From contig VFFE01008908.1 of NCBI GenBank assembly GCA_008921705.1, positions 2,409,657-2,473,656 of the forward strand: DNA of 64,000 nt, in the 5' to 3' direction. The notes under the pieces are model-generated. The model did no database searches. It was given only the letters and a program-made list of their open reading frames with translations, and was not told the DNA's origin. This DNA comes from Burhinus oedicnemus. Taxonomy: Eukaryota > Chordata > Aves > Charadriiformes > Burhinidae. This document shows, in pieces, positions 1 through 15,000 of this stretch; the first letter of the stretch is position 1; each line of letters begins with the position of its first letter. A program made the position numbers and the translations under genes.

Positions 1-3000
1 TGCTTTAAAGGGATCATCACTTAGAAACTTAAACAGCTTTCTTTTTTGTTGCCTCATATGTGTTTGCAGGTCAAAATAATTCTCACCATTTTATTAGTGC
101 TATGATCCTATTTCCAGGTTACTACAATGCATTTGGAGTTTTGGCAAGTTAATGATGCTTACTTTCTTGGCTTTCAAAATGCAATATTAATAGTTGAACA
201 ACGTCTTTCAGATTTGCAGCATTCGTCCTCCCCAGAGTTCCATGGTTCCCAGAAGGCTGAAGACTGATATCAGTTTGGCTCTAGCCTGTCAAATAAACCT
301 AAGAAATGCATACCAATCTCAAATGCTCAGCATCAACAAGCAGTCGTCTTTTTCAGTCTTGGCAAGGAACACTTACGTCAATAAAAGCTGAAAATTAAAA
401 ATACCGAAAGAGTCCAACAAGTTCAAGCATTTGGTAGTAAAGAAAAGAGAGCTCAGATGTCCAGGGTTATGACCAGGTTTCCAAACTGGGGACAAGAAAT
501 TCATATTATGGTTGTTTGGCCTGTCTTGTTTGTTGTATATTTGTGTAATAAAAGATAGCACAGCAATTGGTGTTCGGTGCAGCTTTTGGCACTCTGTGGT
601 ACCGTTTGGCTGCTGTAGCTAAACCAGGGCTTCGCATAACACGTACACGCTGTGCAAGGGGAGTGTTAAGAAAGATTTCTGTAAGATTCTGGTAAGTCAA
701 ACACATGAAAAAGAATATGCATTAAATGATAGAAAATATTTGATTTTCAAAAGGCTGCAGTGAATTGCGAATAAGCTTAAGTTTGCATATTTTGAGATTT
801 AAGGAGAACTTCTCTCAGTTCTTGATTTATTTTTTTCCCTGAATTGAGACTGCCCTATGCATGTTTTTGTAGCAGGTGGCGAAAGCCTGCCTTTTCTAGG
901 AGCTTTAAAATCAATTTTGGTATTTAACTAACTTAGCTTCCCTGACATTGTAGGAACCCAACTCACATTGTGTGTAGGAACACAGTCCTGACACTGTCTT
1001 TGACCTTTCCGTGTTCTTCATCTGGCACATTAAACAGTTTGTGGCCAGCCCTGTGCCACTAAATGCGTGACATTTGTTAGAGGTTTTGCTGTGGTGAGTA
1101 ATAGTGGAGGGAGGATATATTTTGTGGGCTTTTGCAAGTGAAATGCCTTATTTCATGGTTGCCTGCAATTTCAGAAGACTGGATTTAATGTAGAGGATGG
1201 GCTTCAGCGTGATGTTCCTCAAATGATTATGTAGAGATGTGACTATCCTGACTTGCAGTCTGATGGTCTGGGATCACAAGTGTTATTTTCTATTATTTCT
1301 GTAATTGCCTGGGTATATCCTGTGTCAACAGTCTGAAATCACATATTCAAAATAAATCAAGCACATTTGGAGCAGCTTCTGTCTGTGTGACTTGTGGTTA
1401 GGGCTGTTTTATGAGCTGTGCTGATGTAGTGATTATAATAGAAAGACTTTAAGAAAATAATGACCATACCATATCCTAGGAGTGAATGGCTGAAACTTGA
1501 AAGTCAAGTTAAGAATGCCTTATAAAACTGCTCTTGGTTCGTCTCTCACTCAAAAGTGAGTAAAGTAGGCATACTGGCACTCAAGTCAGTGCTTCAGAAG
1601 GAATGTAAATGATAGGAGTATGTGGTCCAGTATTACAGGAGATGCCAGCTGAAGGGGTTCAGCTAATTCACACAGTCTCAGATTCAGCTCTCTGAATGTC
1701 ACTTCGAGATTCTTCCATGTTTTGGACACTTCCCAGTCACTTGCAATTTAAGCAGAACTCCTAGGCACAGACTACTTAGCCAAAACGTCCTATCTGTGAC
1801 TTTTAGAAAATTCAAAAGGGCAAATCTTCTGTATTAGCTCTAAATGTCAACATTAAATCTACTTGATTTTCTGCAATAAAAGCATGTGCAAATGTAAATG
1901 AAACGCACATCAGAGCAGGTTTCCCAGTTTGCTGACCAGATTAGAGACTTGCAAGAAATTTCAAATAGCTCTTGGTCAGTAAGGATTTTCTCCCCTTGTA
2001 GGCTGAGTAAGAGTTTTCCTTTGGGGAAGCATGCTGCCACGTTGATGGCTGTACGTTTAAATTATTTACCAAGCATAGGTCTTTTTTTTTTTGTGTGTGT
2101 GTGTGGCATCAGCCTGAAGCCACCCAAACAATGGATTGGCGACAGTACTGAAGACCAGCTATGTAAAGCAACATCTGAACTGGCTGTTTTAGTCCCAGAA
2201 GCCTGCTAACCGCAAGTGGAAAAGCACAAACCATGCTTATGTTCATGTCCTGGCTACGCAAGCAAGCGAAAGATTTCCTCATGGCTTTTACATTAATGTG
2301 CTCTAAACTGCTAAGTCAGAGCTCTTATTTTCCCCTTGAGCTGGCAGCACAGGCCAGCTCCCTTTAATCCACCCATTAAACACACATTTTAAAGTGTGTT
2401 GTTTTTGGAAAGATATTTAGCAACTTCCCGTTCAAATCCAGGCATAGAGGTCTCTTTCCAGAATTGATGGCCTGTACTCGAGCGAACCGCTCTGTCTCTG
2501 GGCTTTGTGAAAGAATAAGCCTGTGAGTTCAGGGATCGCCTTTCTAAGTGGGGCCTCATAAAAGGCAAGGTGAAAGGAAGGGCAGCATGAAGGGGAAAAA
2601 ATAATAGATGAACCTCGAGAGTTTGGTTTGGCAAGAAACAGTGCAAGTTCGTTGTGCTTTAAAAACTTTTACTGGACTCCCCCCTGTTTTAATTATACCT
2701 TATTTTTATTACTTTCATCATGTATTAATATATAAAGCATATGGATGTGGCACTGTACAAGTGTGACTTAGTTCCTCGAGCCTTAATTTCTCTCACACAT
2801 CCAACCAGAGGTATCAGAGGAGTGCTGTCCTTGTGGCTTTCCTCACCTTGGCCTGCTAGGCTTATGGTGGTACCCAGCATGGGCGGCTCTGTACTTACCA
2901 TAGAGGTGCGGGATTAACAGGGCAAAATCACAGCTTTACTCTCCTGAATGCTTACAGTCAATGCAGTCATCCAGCCCACTCACACCTCTCCCTGATGTCT

Positions 3001-6000
3001 TACGCTACGCGCAGAAGGGATGCAGATGGGCTAGGGGTGGCAGCTGGGTAGAGCATGTACCAGCGGTTGTGATGGCCTTCGTGGTCTGTTGTGGGGGCCT
3101 ACACAGTGGTTTTGTGTCTGACCTAGATGAGAAAGTTGAGTTGAGCTGTAAGGACTTATCTTCGCCATTGCTTATAGTCCTTCCAAGGCTACTGCACTTG
3201 CTGTGTGCTGACAGTCATCCTTTTTCACTTGTGACCCATATAATCATGATTGCAGCAGGATTTGCTGCTGTATCTCATTAATGTTTCCTAAGCAAACATT
3301 TCTCAGTGAAGCAGTTTATTTCATTTTACATGTCTGGAAAAAATGACTTGGTTTCTTCAGTATTTCAGTGGACCATCTAAGTTGTTAGCATTCTTTGAAG
3401 GCCTTTCTTATTGGGGTCAGCAATTGCTAGAAACAAGGTTTATACAGCCTTTGGAAATAAACATTTTTGGATATTCCATATAAAGGCTTCCTGTATTTGC
3501 AGTTAAAAAAATAATCTCTTTATATAGGCAAAGCAAATGCTAAGACATTTTGCTTGCAGTCTGCTGATGGCTTTTGCAAACATTAAAAGTATTGCTGTTT
3601 CCACTTGATTGATCAAGTGAGTTGCAATGAAATTTAATTTTGCTATGTCATTTAAAATAGTTCAGTAGAATCAGAATACCTATTATGATGCAGCCCCACT
3701 GCGTATATTTTTGTGCGTTTGGATATGCGCATAATCTCAGAGACTGATCTCTAGTGCTGAGAAGCTGGTGCTTAACTGTAGACAGTACTTGGAAGGGTGC
3801 ATCTACCGTATTCATGGCACGCACCATTTATTTCCTTTCTAACCAGTAATTTTTCAAGGCATAAATACCTTACTTCCATCCAGTGCAGGCACGCAAAATC
3901 AGAACACCCCTTCCAACCTTTCATTAAAATAAAGAAAACTTTAGTTTGTATTCAGATGTTTGAAGACATGCTCAGACACAAAAAGTATGTGGGAGAAGAC
4001 TTGTACGTATATAGCTAACTGCGTAATTATTAAGTCAGGGAAATATAGTTAGAATCACTTTTGATTCCAGAAGAGTGATATTTGGGTTCAAATTAAATGT
4101 GTTTTGTCCGAGTTTCACTCATTTCTTGGGACAATGCCATGTGTTTGAATTTAAAATTCAGTGTTAGCCTTATATTGCAGTTATGTCAGACTGACTTTTT
4201 TCAATATATAAGTGAATGAGGAAAACACCAAAATAAATACAGCGTTAATCTTTTCAACATGAGTAATCAGACAAAATTCAGGGTCTTGTAACTTACTATA
4301 GCCATGAGAACAAATTCTGATGGAGTTGGATGTCTTTTATTGTAATGCAGCTTATTTTCAAGTGTGTTGCAAGTTCTACTTTCTGGATGAGTTTTTACCT
4401 CTGTTAATCACAGGAACTCATGAAAATTATTTCAGTTAACTAAAGATAGGGGTTCTAGAAGAGAAATACTGGATTATCCAATCCCTGGCAATCAGGTTAA
4501 TTTTAAAATTTCTTAGCTTCTTCTACAAGTTCAAAAACATACTGACTTGATTTTGGAGGGAGGGTACTGTAGCAATACTGTGTTCATACCAGCCATAATA
4601 GTTAATTGCTGCAAATTAATGAGAGCCGACCAAAGGAGAGAGAATTGGGGACTGTGTGTCCCACCAGGCATGTTGCAATCGCGCTGCTCCTTCCACCCTG
4701 GCCAGCTATTGAACCACACCATACATTAGAGGAGGCGTCAACCATCTGTTGAGGTTAGCAAATCTGAGGAACTTGCTCCGAGTCTAAGCATGAAGCAGCA
4801 AGAAGTGTGAATACCCTTGCACTGAATTTTGAGGCTTAGCAACATATTTTCTTTGAAGTCAGATACCAAAAAACAACCCTGAAGTCATCTTCATTTAGCT
4901 TTGTGTTGAGCCAAGTGGATCCATCTAGCCATTCCAGCAAAATAAGTGTCTCACATCTGTATTGTGAATAACAGGGACTTTATTAGCCACTCCTTTTCCC
5001 CGAACCAGCCAAATTTTCATTCTTAGTAAGAAGACACTATTGAACTCTTCAGAGGAGCTCACATAAAAGGGCTGGGAAATGTCAGCTAACAGTGATGTTA
5101 GTAAGGATGTTGCTTCCCTCCTCCTTACTCTCTCCGTCTCCAACTGGAGGTCCTGGCCAGCCAGGTTTATAATCAACGCAGTTCTCCACGTTTCCAGCTT
5201 CTTACAGTGGTGTTTCAGGCTCTGATTACTGTACAGTGATCACCAAATTCTCCTAACTTCCTCGGTCTGGGCTGTTCAGTGGGAGAGCTTACAGGGCTGG
5301 AGCAAAGGCCTCTGGAAATGGTGCAACTCAACGCAGTTACTGCTGGGCTGCCTGGAGTGGGTCATGCTGAAGCACTGGGGATCTCTTCATACTCTTTGTC
5401 TGTTTTGCTGCAGATCTGCTGTCAACAGTTAAGCTTTCTATAGGGAGCCACAACCCTGCCTATATTGATTTTTCTGAACAGTTGCTCTGTTTTAGTGCCC
5501 TTGAAGGGACTATATGTCTTTTTAATTAAAAATAAAGTAAATATCAAATGAGTGATGAGGGGTGCAGTGGGCAGAAAACCAACTGCATATATTGACTTTT
5601 TGTTCTGGAGGTGGATCCATAGAAACAGCTTACGAGGAACTCTAGGACATGCAAGTGTTTTACCCTTACTGGTTATCTCATACGGTGACCTCATGGGAAA
5701 CAGAATGGCATGGCTTGGAAATATAACTGATCGTTTACTTTAGACTCTGGAAAATTCAAGAAGTTAAATTGACATGACAGAGTGTTTTGTTTTTTTAAAA
5801 TTTTCAAGACAGCCTTCATTGATACTGTGGTTTCATCCCTGAAGTTTCTGCACTCCCACTGCTGTGCATTTGGCTGCACGCTGGTGGCCATGGCCTGCCA
5901 TCTCACCAGAACAATGTGTGTACTCCCAGTGAGGGGATGATGTGGTTAAGGCACTGGGATGGAGAGCATGATACTGGCATGAGATATGTTCTTAGGAAAG

Positions 6001-9000
6001 CTTTGTGGAAATCCTTAGTATAGTAATACATTAAATTTCTGCTAATGTTATTGTTGTTAGTTTTTACTCTTTTTTCAAAAGAGTACTTAAGAGTATCTTT
6101 GTGTACTAGTAGATATTTAAAAATACTGCTAGGAAACTGGAGTTTAGATTTATGGCACGTTAGGAAGCTGTTTCAAGTTAGAAGTATATGTACAGACAGA
6201 TACGATAGGATGTCTAATACACAATTAATTCACAACTGTCTTCTAGGTAATTCAGTTGCAGAGCAGTAAGGTCGGTTGAAGCAACTGGAGCAAGCTTATA
6301 ACACCACTAAAATGCCAGTTCATGAGTTGGTTGTAAAATTTTTGTGCAGGTGTGTCCAGATTCTGTTTGTATCACCCCCACCCCCCGAAAAAAATCCTTG
6401 GTGGCATTTGTTTAGGGATTTAGAGGCATGAAGGAGCTGAGGAAGAAGAGGGGTTTCTCTGACTCGTTCTACATGCTTTGTGTTTGGTTCATCATGGGCA
6501 CCAGTAAAATAATTAAATGAAAAGGAAAATAAACCCAGCGCATAATCAGTAAATCTCAGTGTGCTCAGGAGAGAGTATCGTTGCTTCAGAGAGGATATTG
6601 AAGGATGTAGAAACACATTAACTTTCTGGGGATCACCCAGGTGTCCAGGGCAGAGCTTGGAGCAAAGGTCTGCTCTGCAGAGGTCCACTCTTACATGCTG
6701 CTCACTGGATCCCAAGCAAAAGAAAAGGGAAAAATGGAATTGCACTTTTAACATTTCCATAGTAAGCATTGGTTAGAATTCATCTTATAATTTTATGGCA
6801 ATAAATCTTATTTGACAGTTTTGTTGTATTGTAGTGGGAGATGAATGGGAAGGAGGACACAAACAATCGATTGCTTCATCTAACTAGGCAAGAGCAGGAG
6901 ACATGAATTTACACAAGGAATAGTGAAGCTGTTTGGACCAACTAAGTTTCTTAGAAAATAATCCCAGAATTTTCATGTGGAAGAGCATGTCTGGCCATTT
7001 GCTGTAGAAAAAAATGAGAAAACTTCCAAGGCAAGCTGCAAGATTTGCCGCACCGCAGTGTGCTGGTCTGGGCGGTCAGTGTGGTGGGCTGCAATAATTC
7101 AGCTGTTCTCTGGACTTGGAGATAAGTTGCAGAGACAAAGGAAGTCTTAATTTCTGTGGTTTAAATAGCGATTTAAAGAACCATTCCTAAAGTGGATCAA
7201 TAAAGTAATTTGTTTCAGGTAAATAGGTAGAGGTGAGCAAAAAGGTCCAGGGTAGTACACGTCTCTTTCTCAATGTCCTTAACATTTTGGTGGGCCTGGG
7301 CAGACTGAGCATGCTTTGTGCTTCCTGAGACTGGGTCGTGTTTTCTCTTTGCTGCTCTTTGTTTGGAGACAGTTTCCTTTAAGGCTGATTTACCAGAGCA
7401 ACAGTGCATTGATGCACACATAAGCCTGTTTTACGAGGGGTAGAAATCAGAAATCTCAGATTACACAGAAAAGGGGAAATTTCGGAAATTCCTCCTGCTC
7501 CTGCCCCCCAAAATTTTGTAGGATAGGCAGTTTTGGACTGGTCTATTAATAAGGCTTGCCCTTCTAATTTTGGTTCTGAATCTAATTACCAAATTGAGGG
7601 AGCATTGTTGTCTGTGCTGCATGCAGTCTCCTACTTCTCCAGAAGCTTATGGTCCACTGGATACCAACACAAAGCTGAAGTGAATATTATTTTTTTTTTT
7701 TGTCTTTGCTGGGCTGTCCACAGCCACACGCAAGCATCTTCGAAGAGGAACGTCAAATTACAGATGAAAGTCATCCCTTACCCCTGGCAACACCAAATGA
7801 TGGGGTTTTTCTGGTGTCGTGTCCCCCCCGTCCCCGCCTTGTTACTGCTTTTGTTTTTGCTGTGTCTTGTGGCATTTAATGCTATCGTGTACTTTTGTCT
7901 TAGGAACGCTGGCTGGTGCAGTAACAGTATTCATCACGAAATAATGAAGCACAGCCTTTATGGACATGTTTTTTTGGCAAGACTCTTGGCAGCAGTCTGA
8001 TTGGGAGCTGGCCTTGCTAAAACTCAGTTTATGACAGAATATTCTCTTTGAAGCGTAGCTACTGTAGCATTTGGTATTCAGTGGCTCTGGGCACAGTAGA
8101 TCTAAAGGAGTTCATCCAATATTGATGGTCTTCCAGTAAAATCAGGAAGAAAAAAAAAAAATCCTATTTCTTAAAGCTTGTATTTTTAACTTCTCTTCTT
8201 GTTTCCTGTTCTTGGTCTGAAAGGTCACAAGTCTGAAGCCTTAGCAGCATAAAACACAGCATTAAAGATCTATGCTCCATCTTTTGTAAATGCAAGTTAA
8301 TGTTTTCTGACTCGTAGCCTTACGGAGAAAAGAACGAGCCTGTTTCTGAGAGCATTGCTGTATATTGTAAATCGATATAATACTATAGTGTCTGAAAGTT
8401 TCTTCAAGGCTGTTTTAGATCAGTCTTGCGTTAGAGAAAGTTGGCACCAGAAAGCATGACTGTGCTGCTGTGTTTGAATGTGGTTGTGAAAAGGGTAGTC
8501 CTGCCTCTCTTTTGGCTACAGAGAAAATGGGTTTGGTTTCCTGATGTGACTGAGAATTAATGTATTGCTGTTGCTTCTTGCATCACTGCTTTCCCATCCC
8601 TGCCCCGTTGCAAGTGCCGAGGCAAGGAAGGATCACAGGAAGGTGGAAGGGGCAAGGAAAGGGACTGATGCTTTTGGCAGCCATGCTGTCCAGATCAGCT
8701 TAGGTTGATGGACGTTTCCACCCTTAGGCTGTGTTCAGATGTCCACAGAGGATGAAATTGGTGCTTCTTAAGGAGTTACTGTCTCCAGGTCAGACCCTGT
8801 AACTGGCTGTGTGGGGCACTACAAAAGACACATTGTTTAAGCTGAGATGATTTATTTTGCATTTTCCAAGAGGCTGTAGCTTCTTGAGATGCAGTACCTT
8901 GCTGAACAGACTTCGACCTGTATGAGCAAAAGCAGTTCACAGAGGTGCTGGCAGCGTTATCAGCATTTGCTGACGCAGAACATCTGCCTGGGTACTGGAG

Positions 9001-12000
9001 GCCTTCACCAGCGTTGCTGTCTGGTGTGAAGGTCTTGCACGTGTGATCCTGGCCTGCGGAGGTACCCTGACACAACTAACTTTAAAGGTGCATTAGCGAG
9101 CTTCTTTGTAATCTTTTTCATATGAAATGGCAGTAGCTCTGCTGTATGTCTTGTGTGTATCTACATGTTTATCTTGAAACCTATTAGTGGGATTTTGCAT
9201 GGTAGGCTTGACCCTTCTTTCCATGTACAAACTCATCTTGGGTATCTGAGATAGCAGATTTATAATGAGAAACCACTGAAGCCGTTCTTTGGCATTAGAG
9301 ATTCATTCAGTATTCGTGGCTGAGGCTAACAACAAGAAGGTTGTAATGTGTGCAAACAAATACGGAAATACGGCTACAGTTTACTTAAAATTCTCATATA
9401 CCATGGAGAGAATGACTAAATGTGATTTCATTTCTGATGTTCTTTATTAGTTTTTCATACACAGTGTGGTGTAGAAGCATTTGTATTTCAATTTATTTTA
9501 TAGAAAAAGCCTTCTTTCATAATCTCTCAGTCAGCTCATTATGAATAGCAACCGCTGATCGCAGAAGGCTATTAATTCATAATTATCTGCTGGTAATTTA
9601 CTTGTGCATGAATTTAGCAATCCATTAGGTGGTGATTTATTTTTGAGAGAAATATGTAATGAAAAGTTTTTTAGGATTTTCTTTCCCTCACCTCCCCCTT
9701 TTGGCTTGCAGTGGAATTAGCTGATTGATTAGATTACAGGATTTATCCAAACCACACTCTGTGTGTGAGAGATTGTAGCTAAGTACATTAAGAAAATCTG
9801 AAGCAAGACACAGATAAATGAAATGGTGGTTTTGATGGCAGTCTCTGAATTAGGCTAGTGGCTGAGAAATTGGAAGTTAAAATTAACAGACACTAGAGGA
9901 TTGGTCTAATTCAGAGATTTTAGTTTAGTTTAGTTTTTAAATTTTATTTGGATTTTCTTCCAATCACTCTTGATTTATGGATGCCTAAAAGTTTTTGAGT
10001 GGAAATAGAAATCCTGCACAGCAGAGGAGCTCAGTAGCAGTGAGCTGGTTTTCTTTTGTACCGTGGGGCTACATGGAGTATGGACTGAAAACTTTGATCT
10101 AATGCTGTGTTTCCACGCAACAGGGAGGGATGGAAAGCAAGACCTGAGCCTCTCACAGCCAGTTAAACTTAACTGTGAAGCCATGTCCTGCCATCTTCGC
10201 TCATGCTGAATGCAACCAGGGAAAAGCTTGATTTGTTTTGCAAACAGTTTTCCAGAAGTAAAGCGTGGGATTTCTCTAAAGCACTCACCTCTGTCCCTGT
10301 GCTCCTTCTGTTGGGCATAACATTAGTCCCAATTTTCAAAAAGCACTATAGCTTGCTTTCTCGTATGCCAGGAGCTAAACATTTAATGGTGGGTGTCATC
10401 TGACTGACTTGATACTAGTCTTAAATTTATGACTATTGCTCAGCAGCTGAGCTGTGGTAGCTGTGTGGATATGCAGCTTTTGGTAATTTCATTTACTGTC
10501 ACTTGCAGTGGACAGGGTGGGAAGTTAAATCCAGTTACTTCTGTTAACACTTGTCTTTTCACACCTTGATCTGTGACTTGAAGTCATAAAATCACAGTTT
10601 GTGCTTAAGGTACTGGAATATATTGGGACTTTCTGTTTTTTCTGGTGGTTTCTTGTGCACCAAATCAGGACTCTCTGCTGAGCAGTTCAGCTTAGAAGTT
10701 AATTAGTCATTAAAAGAGTTAGTTTCTCTATTAATTTGAGTTAGCTTTAGTGGGCTTTCTGGAAACCAACTGCTGTAATGTGATTTTTACTGAGCGAGCC
10801 TGCTCTGTTTGGCTGCTGTTCTTGACAGCCCAGAGCCAAGAGCCGGGGCTGCTTTTTCCTGCTGAATGCCCTCTCCTCGCATGCTAGTTTGCTACTTTTA
10901 GCTCTACTTGAAGGAGTGACAGAGTCTATGGCACATTTGTCACGTCAAAGATTTTGTTAGTAATTGGCTTCAAGCCTGACAAGATAAATAACTTGGAGGA
11001 AGAAGAAGATGTCATTAAATAAGTATTGTTCACAGTCTTCTGCTGTGCTGGACGCAGAGAGCAGAAGTGCAGAGCACAGAGTGTAGCGCATCCTCACTGA
11101 TGGCTGAAAGTGGCAAAAGATACTGTTTATGCCCCACATAGGGAATTCCTAGGGGTCTGTTGCCTGCGGGCTGCCGCTCTATCTAATTAGTAGGGTTTAG
11201 ACATGACAGGGTATGGAAGACACCTTCCCGGCGACTGCTGTCCTTCATGCCACAGCTGGGAGGGCTGTGCCTTGGCCAGGCTTGTACAGATCATCCCTCT
11301 GCATTGCCGTGACCCTCCGTAACGCCTGTGGGCAGCAGGGCACAAATGGGTTCTCCAAAGATACCTGAGCTAGAAAGAGGCAGAAACTGAGCCCTGAAAA
11401 GCCTAAGAAAGGTAGATCCCATATCTCTTGAGCAATCTTCTGTTCAGTGGGGTCTCTTCTGTTTTAACAGCCTTGCTGACAGTGGAATGATAGAGATGTC
11501 GTGAGCCTGAGGGAGCACTGCTGGTGTGTACCTCTTTACGTGTGCTTGGTTGTGTCTCGCCTCAAGGTTGGGGAAAGCACCAGCGCGAGACTGGGGAGGG
11601 AGGGTAGTGCTGGCAGAGGTTTCTTGGACCATTGCCTGTGGTTCGTTTTCTCTCCCACCAGTGCTGCCAGAAACATTAGCCAGCCTCACTGGTGGCAGCT
11701 GCATGCCCCTTAGAGAAGAGTTTCCAGGTGTCTGGCCAGAAAGACAGAGCTGAGATGCAGAAATTACATTTTCGCATAAACTGTATGCATTCTTCATCAG
11801 ATTTTGAACTTTGTCTTAATTATGTTTAGCTTGTAAACAACCTGCTGTAGTTTGGGCAATTTGTAACCTCTTTTCTCGCACCTAGCTATGGCGGCAGGAT
11901 GCAGAGCAGTGGTCTGACATGATGGGCTGTGTCAACTCTTGCCTTCGTTGTCAGCGACTGTGGGTGAGGAGCGATATGAGACAGCAACCAGGAGCAGGGT

Positions 12001-15000
12001 CCAGAGGTGCAGGCGCGGCGCTGAGCCCGGCCCTGCGGGAGCTGTGCACTGGAAGCGCGGCTGGCTTGTTCCTCCCTCCTTGGAAAGGCTGTTTATCAAG
12101 ATAAATAATGGCATGCTAGTTTGGGAGAGGGCACTTAATCAGCTATTTCTCGTTAGTTACAGATGTCTTTTCTTCAAAGCCATGTACTCGGCAAAGCGCA
12201 CAGCCAGCGTAGCTGAAATAGCCACAGAACAGCCATCCCAATTGATCACAAGGCTCCCAAACAAAGAGTCATTTGTTTCCCGAGTCTGAGGAGGGTATTC
12301 AGTGAAAACCTGATGGCAGTACATTAAAAATTGCAGTTTATCTTTCAAGCATGGCTAGGGTTGCGCAACATCAGCCCCGCATGTGATCTGCAAGCGTAGA
12401 ACAGTAGGAATTGTGTCTCGCCCATCATTTTCTGGAGGTTGGTAACAGCAAATAGCATATCTTATTTTGACAAAGGAAAGAATTTGACTGTGTATCAGTC
12501 TGGAGAACTCAATAAAATCATTGAAAAGGTCTGGCAGTTTTTATCTCCGGACTATGTGAAAAGTAACTTGATGATTGCTGTGCATCTTATCATGAGCATA
12601 CAATGAAAAAGAGTTGGGGGGATTTTAAAGGGACTTAATTGTCATTTGATGGTTTATAGACTATTTCTGCAAAGATCTTAAAAATTTGGGAATGCTTTAA
12701 AAAAAAATGTTTAGAAATGGTCAGGTAGGAAACATAGTCCTTAAAGAAGAGATTTTCAGTGGGAGCTCCTGGCATGGTAGTCCTGATTTTAAGTCACGTA
12801 CTGCCCTCTGTATGTCCAGCACTCTTTGGCTGTGTATTTTCCAAGGTAGCTAACTCAAAATAAAACCTTCGGGATGATGCTGGGCTCTGCTGTTTACAAA
12901 TGAATTAAGAGAGGTTTTTAAGGATGAGAAAGAAGCCTAAAATTTAGCCTGAACTAATTTGCATATGTTGGCCTTTGAGTTAACAAATTCGAGTTGGGAA
13001 AAGATCAAATTTTGTAACAAAGCCATAAAAATCTCATCTGAGTTTGAAAAATTCCAGTGCAACATCCTAACTTGCTGTTTAAGATCTGAAATGTACAGAA
13101 GATACCCTGCTTTTATAGGCAAATTCATTTCTATTCCAGTTTCAAACTCCGGTGACTTACAGTCTGGTTTTGAAGGTGCTTAGCGTAGGCCTAAGCAAAG
13201 TCTGTAAGCTGGCAATGAGCGCTTTTGAGCCCTACAGCTCTGCAAAGCAATAAAGGAGAGAGGTATAAAGTGTATTTTTTCTGAGAAACAGAAATAAATG
13301 GTGGAATGAAATATTTCTGTTGATTAATATTTCACTTTGAAATGGATTAGGAAGAAACTGTGAATTATGTATTTTGATTCAGTCCTCTGCTGCTTAAAAT
13401 ATAATCTTGGTAGAGTTTGCAGTTAGCACTGTGCATTTTAATTTTGTCTTTTTAGTTTTCCAGTACCCAGACTTAATTGTATCCACGTACACATGAATTG
13501 TATGTCTCAGTGTTGCATGATTTTCTATACGCCCTTAAATGTTTAACCATCTCTGTAGCTTATTTGTATATTTGATTTCACTTAAGTTTCTCAGGCTGCT
13601 GTAAAATTTCAGCGAGGTGCCACGCGCTCCCCTCCAACCACACAACCTAACGAGCGTAGACATACGCTTCAATGATGACCGGGGAAAATCAGCAGCATTC
13701 CTTACCTTGGAGTTTGCGGATGAAGTTTTTTGTTTGTTGAAAGCATCTGTAGCAGGTGGTGGAGCAGAGCTCTCAAGGAAAAATAGCTTCATTTTAGGCA
13801 GGAGCGAGGCCGGGGAATTGGCTGTTGTGGTGGAGGAGGCAGCGGAGTCTGTCCTGGCCATGCTTCGCTGCCCAGCAGGGCTGGAGCACGACTGTGCCGA
13901 ACACGCGGTGCACCAGCGGTGAGCGGATCTGCCTCTGAAAGCTCACCAGCTCAGACAGGCAGAATCTGGAGGAAATAGTATTATCTCTGTTTTATGAAAG
14001 CTGAAGGAGATTAACTGCATACAAGAAGTCTGAGGCAGAACTGACTATCAAATTTAGGTGTTCTGCTTCATTTATCCAGTTCCTCTACCAAAAATTATCC
14101 TCTGATAAGGCAAAACAGTAGAGTTGTTCATCCCACTGGCAATAAGACAGCATCATTTGTTTGGAAAAACAATGTGTGTTATCCTCGGTGATCAATAAAG
14201 ACAGTATAAAACTTTTCTGGTTTAAAATATACTTAAATGAACCGCTAAAGTTCCTTGGCTTAGAAAGTTACTGCCAGAGACCTTGCGTTGAATCGCTATC
14301 AGCAGAAAGTGGATGGAAGTTGTAATGTGCAATTCAGTGGCAGCTGTAATCACCAGTGGCTGGATCTCCTTTCTTGGAAGCATTTAAATCTTGCGTATCT
14401 TTCCATTTTATATTAGTATCACTTGCTTTCCCAAATTCCTAGGATGTGCAGGTGCAAAATGAGCCATTGTTTTGCCTATCTTATTCAAAGGTTTAGTGGT
14501 ACTTTATCTAATGCATAATTGATTTACTAATATATGCACTTTACATAGGCAAAATTGCTATTTTTGCCTTGCATGATTTTCATCAGACAAAATATGAGTA
14601 GTTGGTAGCATAAGCAACCCACTGAAACACCTATTTTCCCCATCTGCAACCCTACAAGGCTAAACATGGAAATGGATGCGTTTCTTGTTGATTAAAACTC
14701 CTACAATTCACTGCTGAATGCACACACTCGTTAAAAGAAAATTGTTAGTCCACAAGCTAGAGAGCAGATGAGAAATTAAGCAAGACTGAGGTGAAAGGAC
14801 TGAACAAACAGTATGCAAAATGAAGATGGGCAGTTTCTTTGTGATTAGAACCAGTTACTCAGAGTGGAGATCTGTTGATTCATAAATCTTGACAAATGTG
14901 CTTATGGTTCCAATGTAATTAGAAGCTTCTAAATTGAAAAGAGCTGGTACTTAGCTGCTGAGGAACATCTTGAATGTTCAAATTGAAACTTCATACGGTT

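Noticed and set aside
3602..3619. Palindrome CACTTGAT-TG-ATCAAGTG
   Set aside because: Eight-base arms are expected about once per loop length by chance in 64 kb; no context to give it meaning.
7533..8000. 155-codon open frame on +, with a leucine-rich hydrophobic stretch
   Set aside because: No family resemblance, includes a T-run-encoded poly-Phe segment, no promoter or splice context; chance frame in an intron.
13535..13922. Overlapping frames of about 100 codons on both strands in a mildly GC-rich patch
   Set aside because: Opposite-strand overlap is typical of low stop density in GC-rich DNA. No recognised domain, and no clear exon boundaries at either end.
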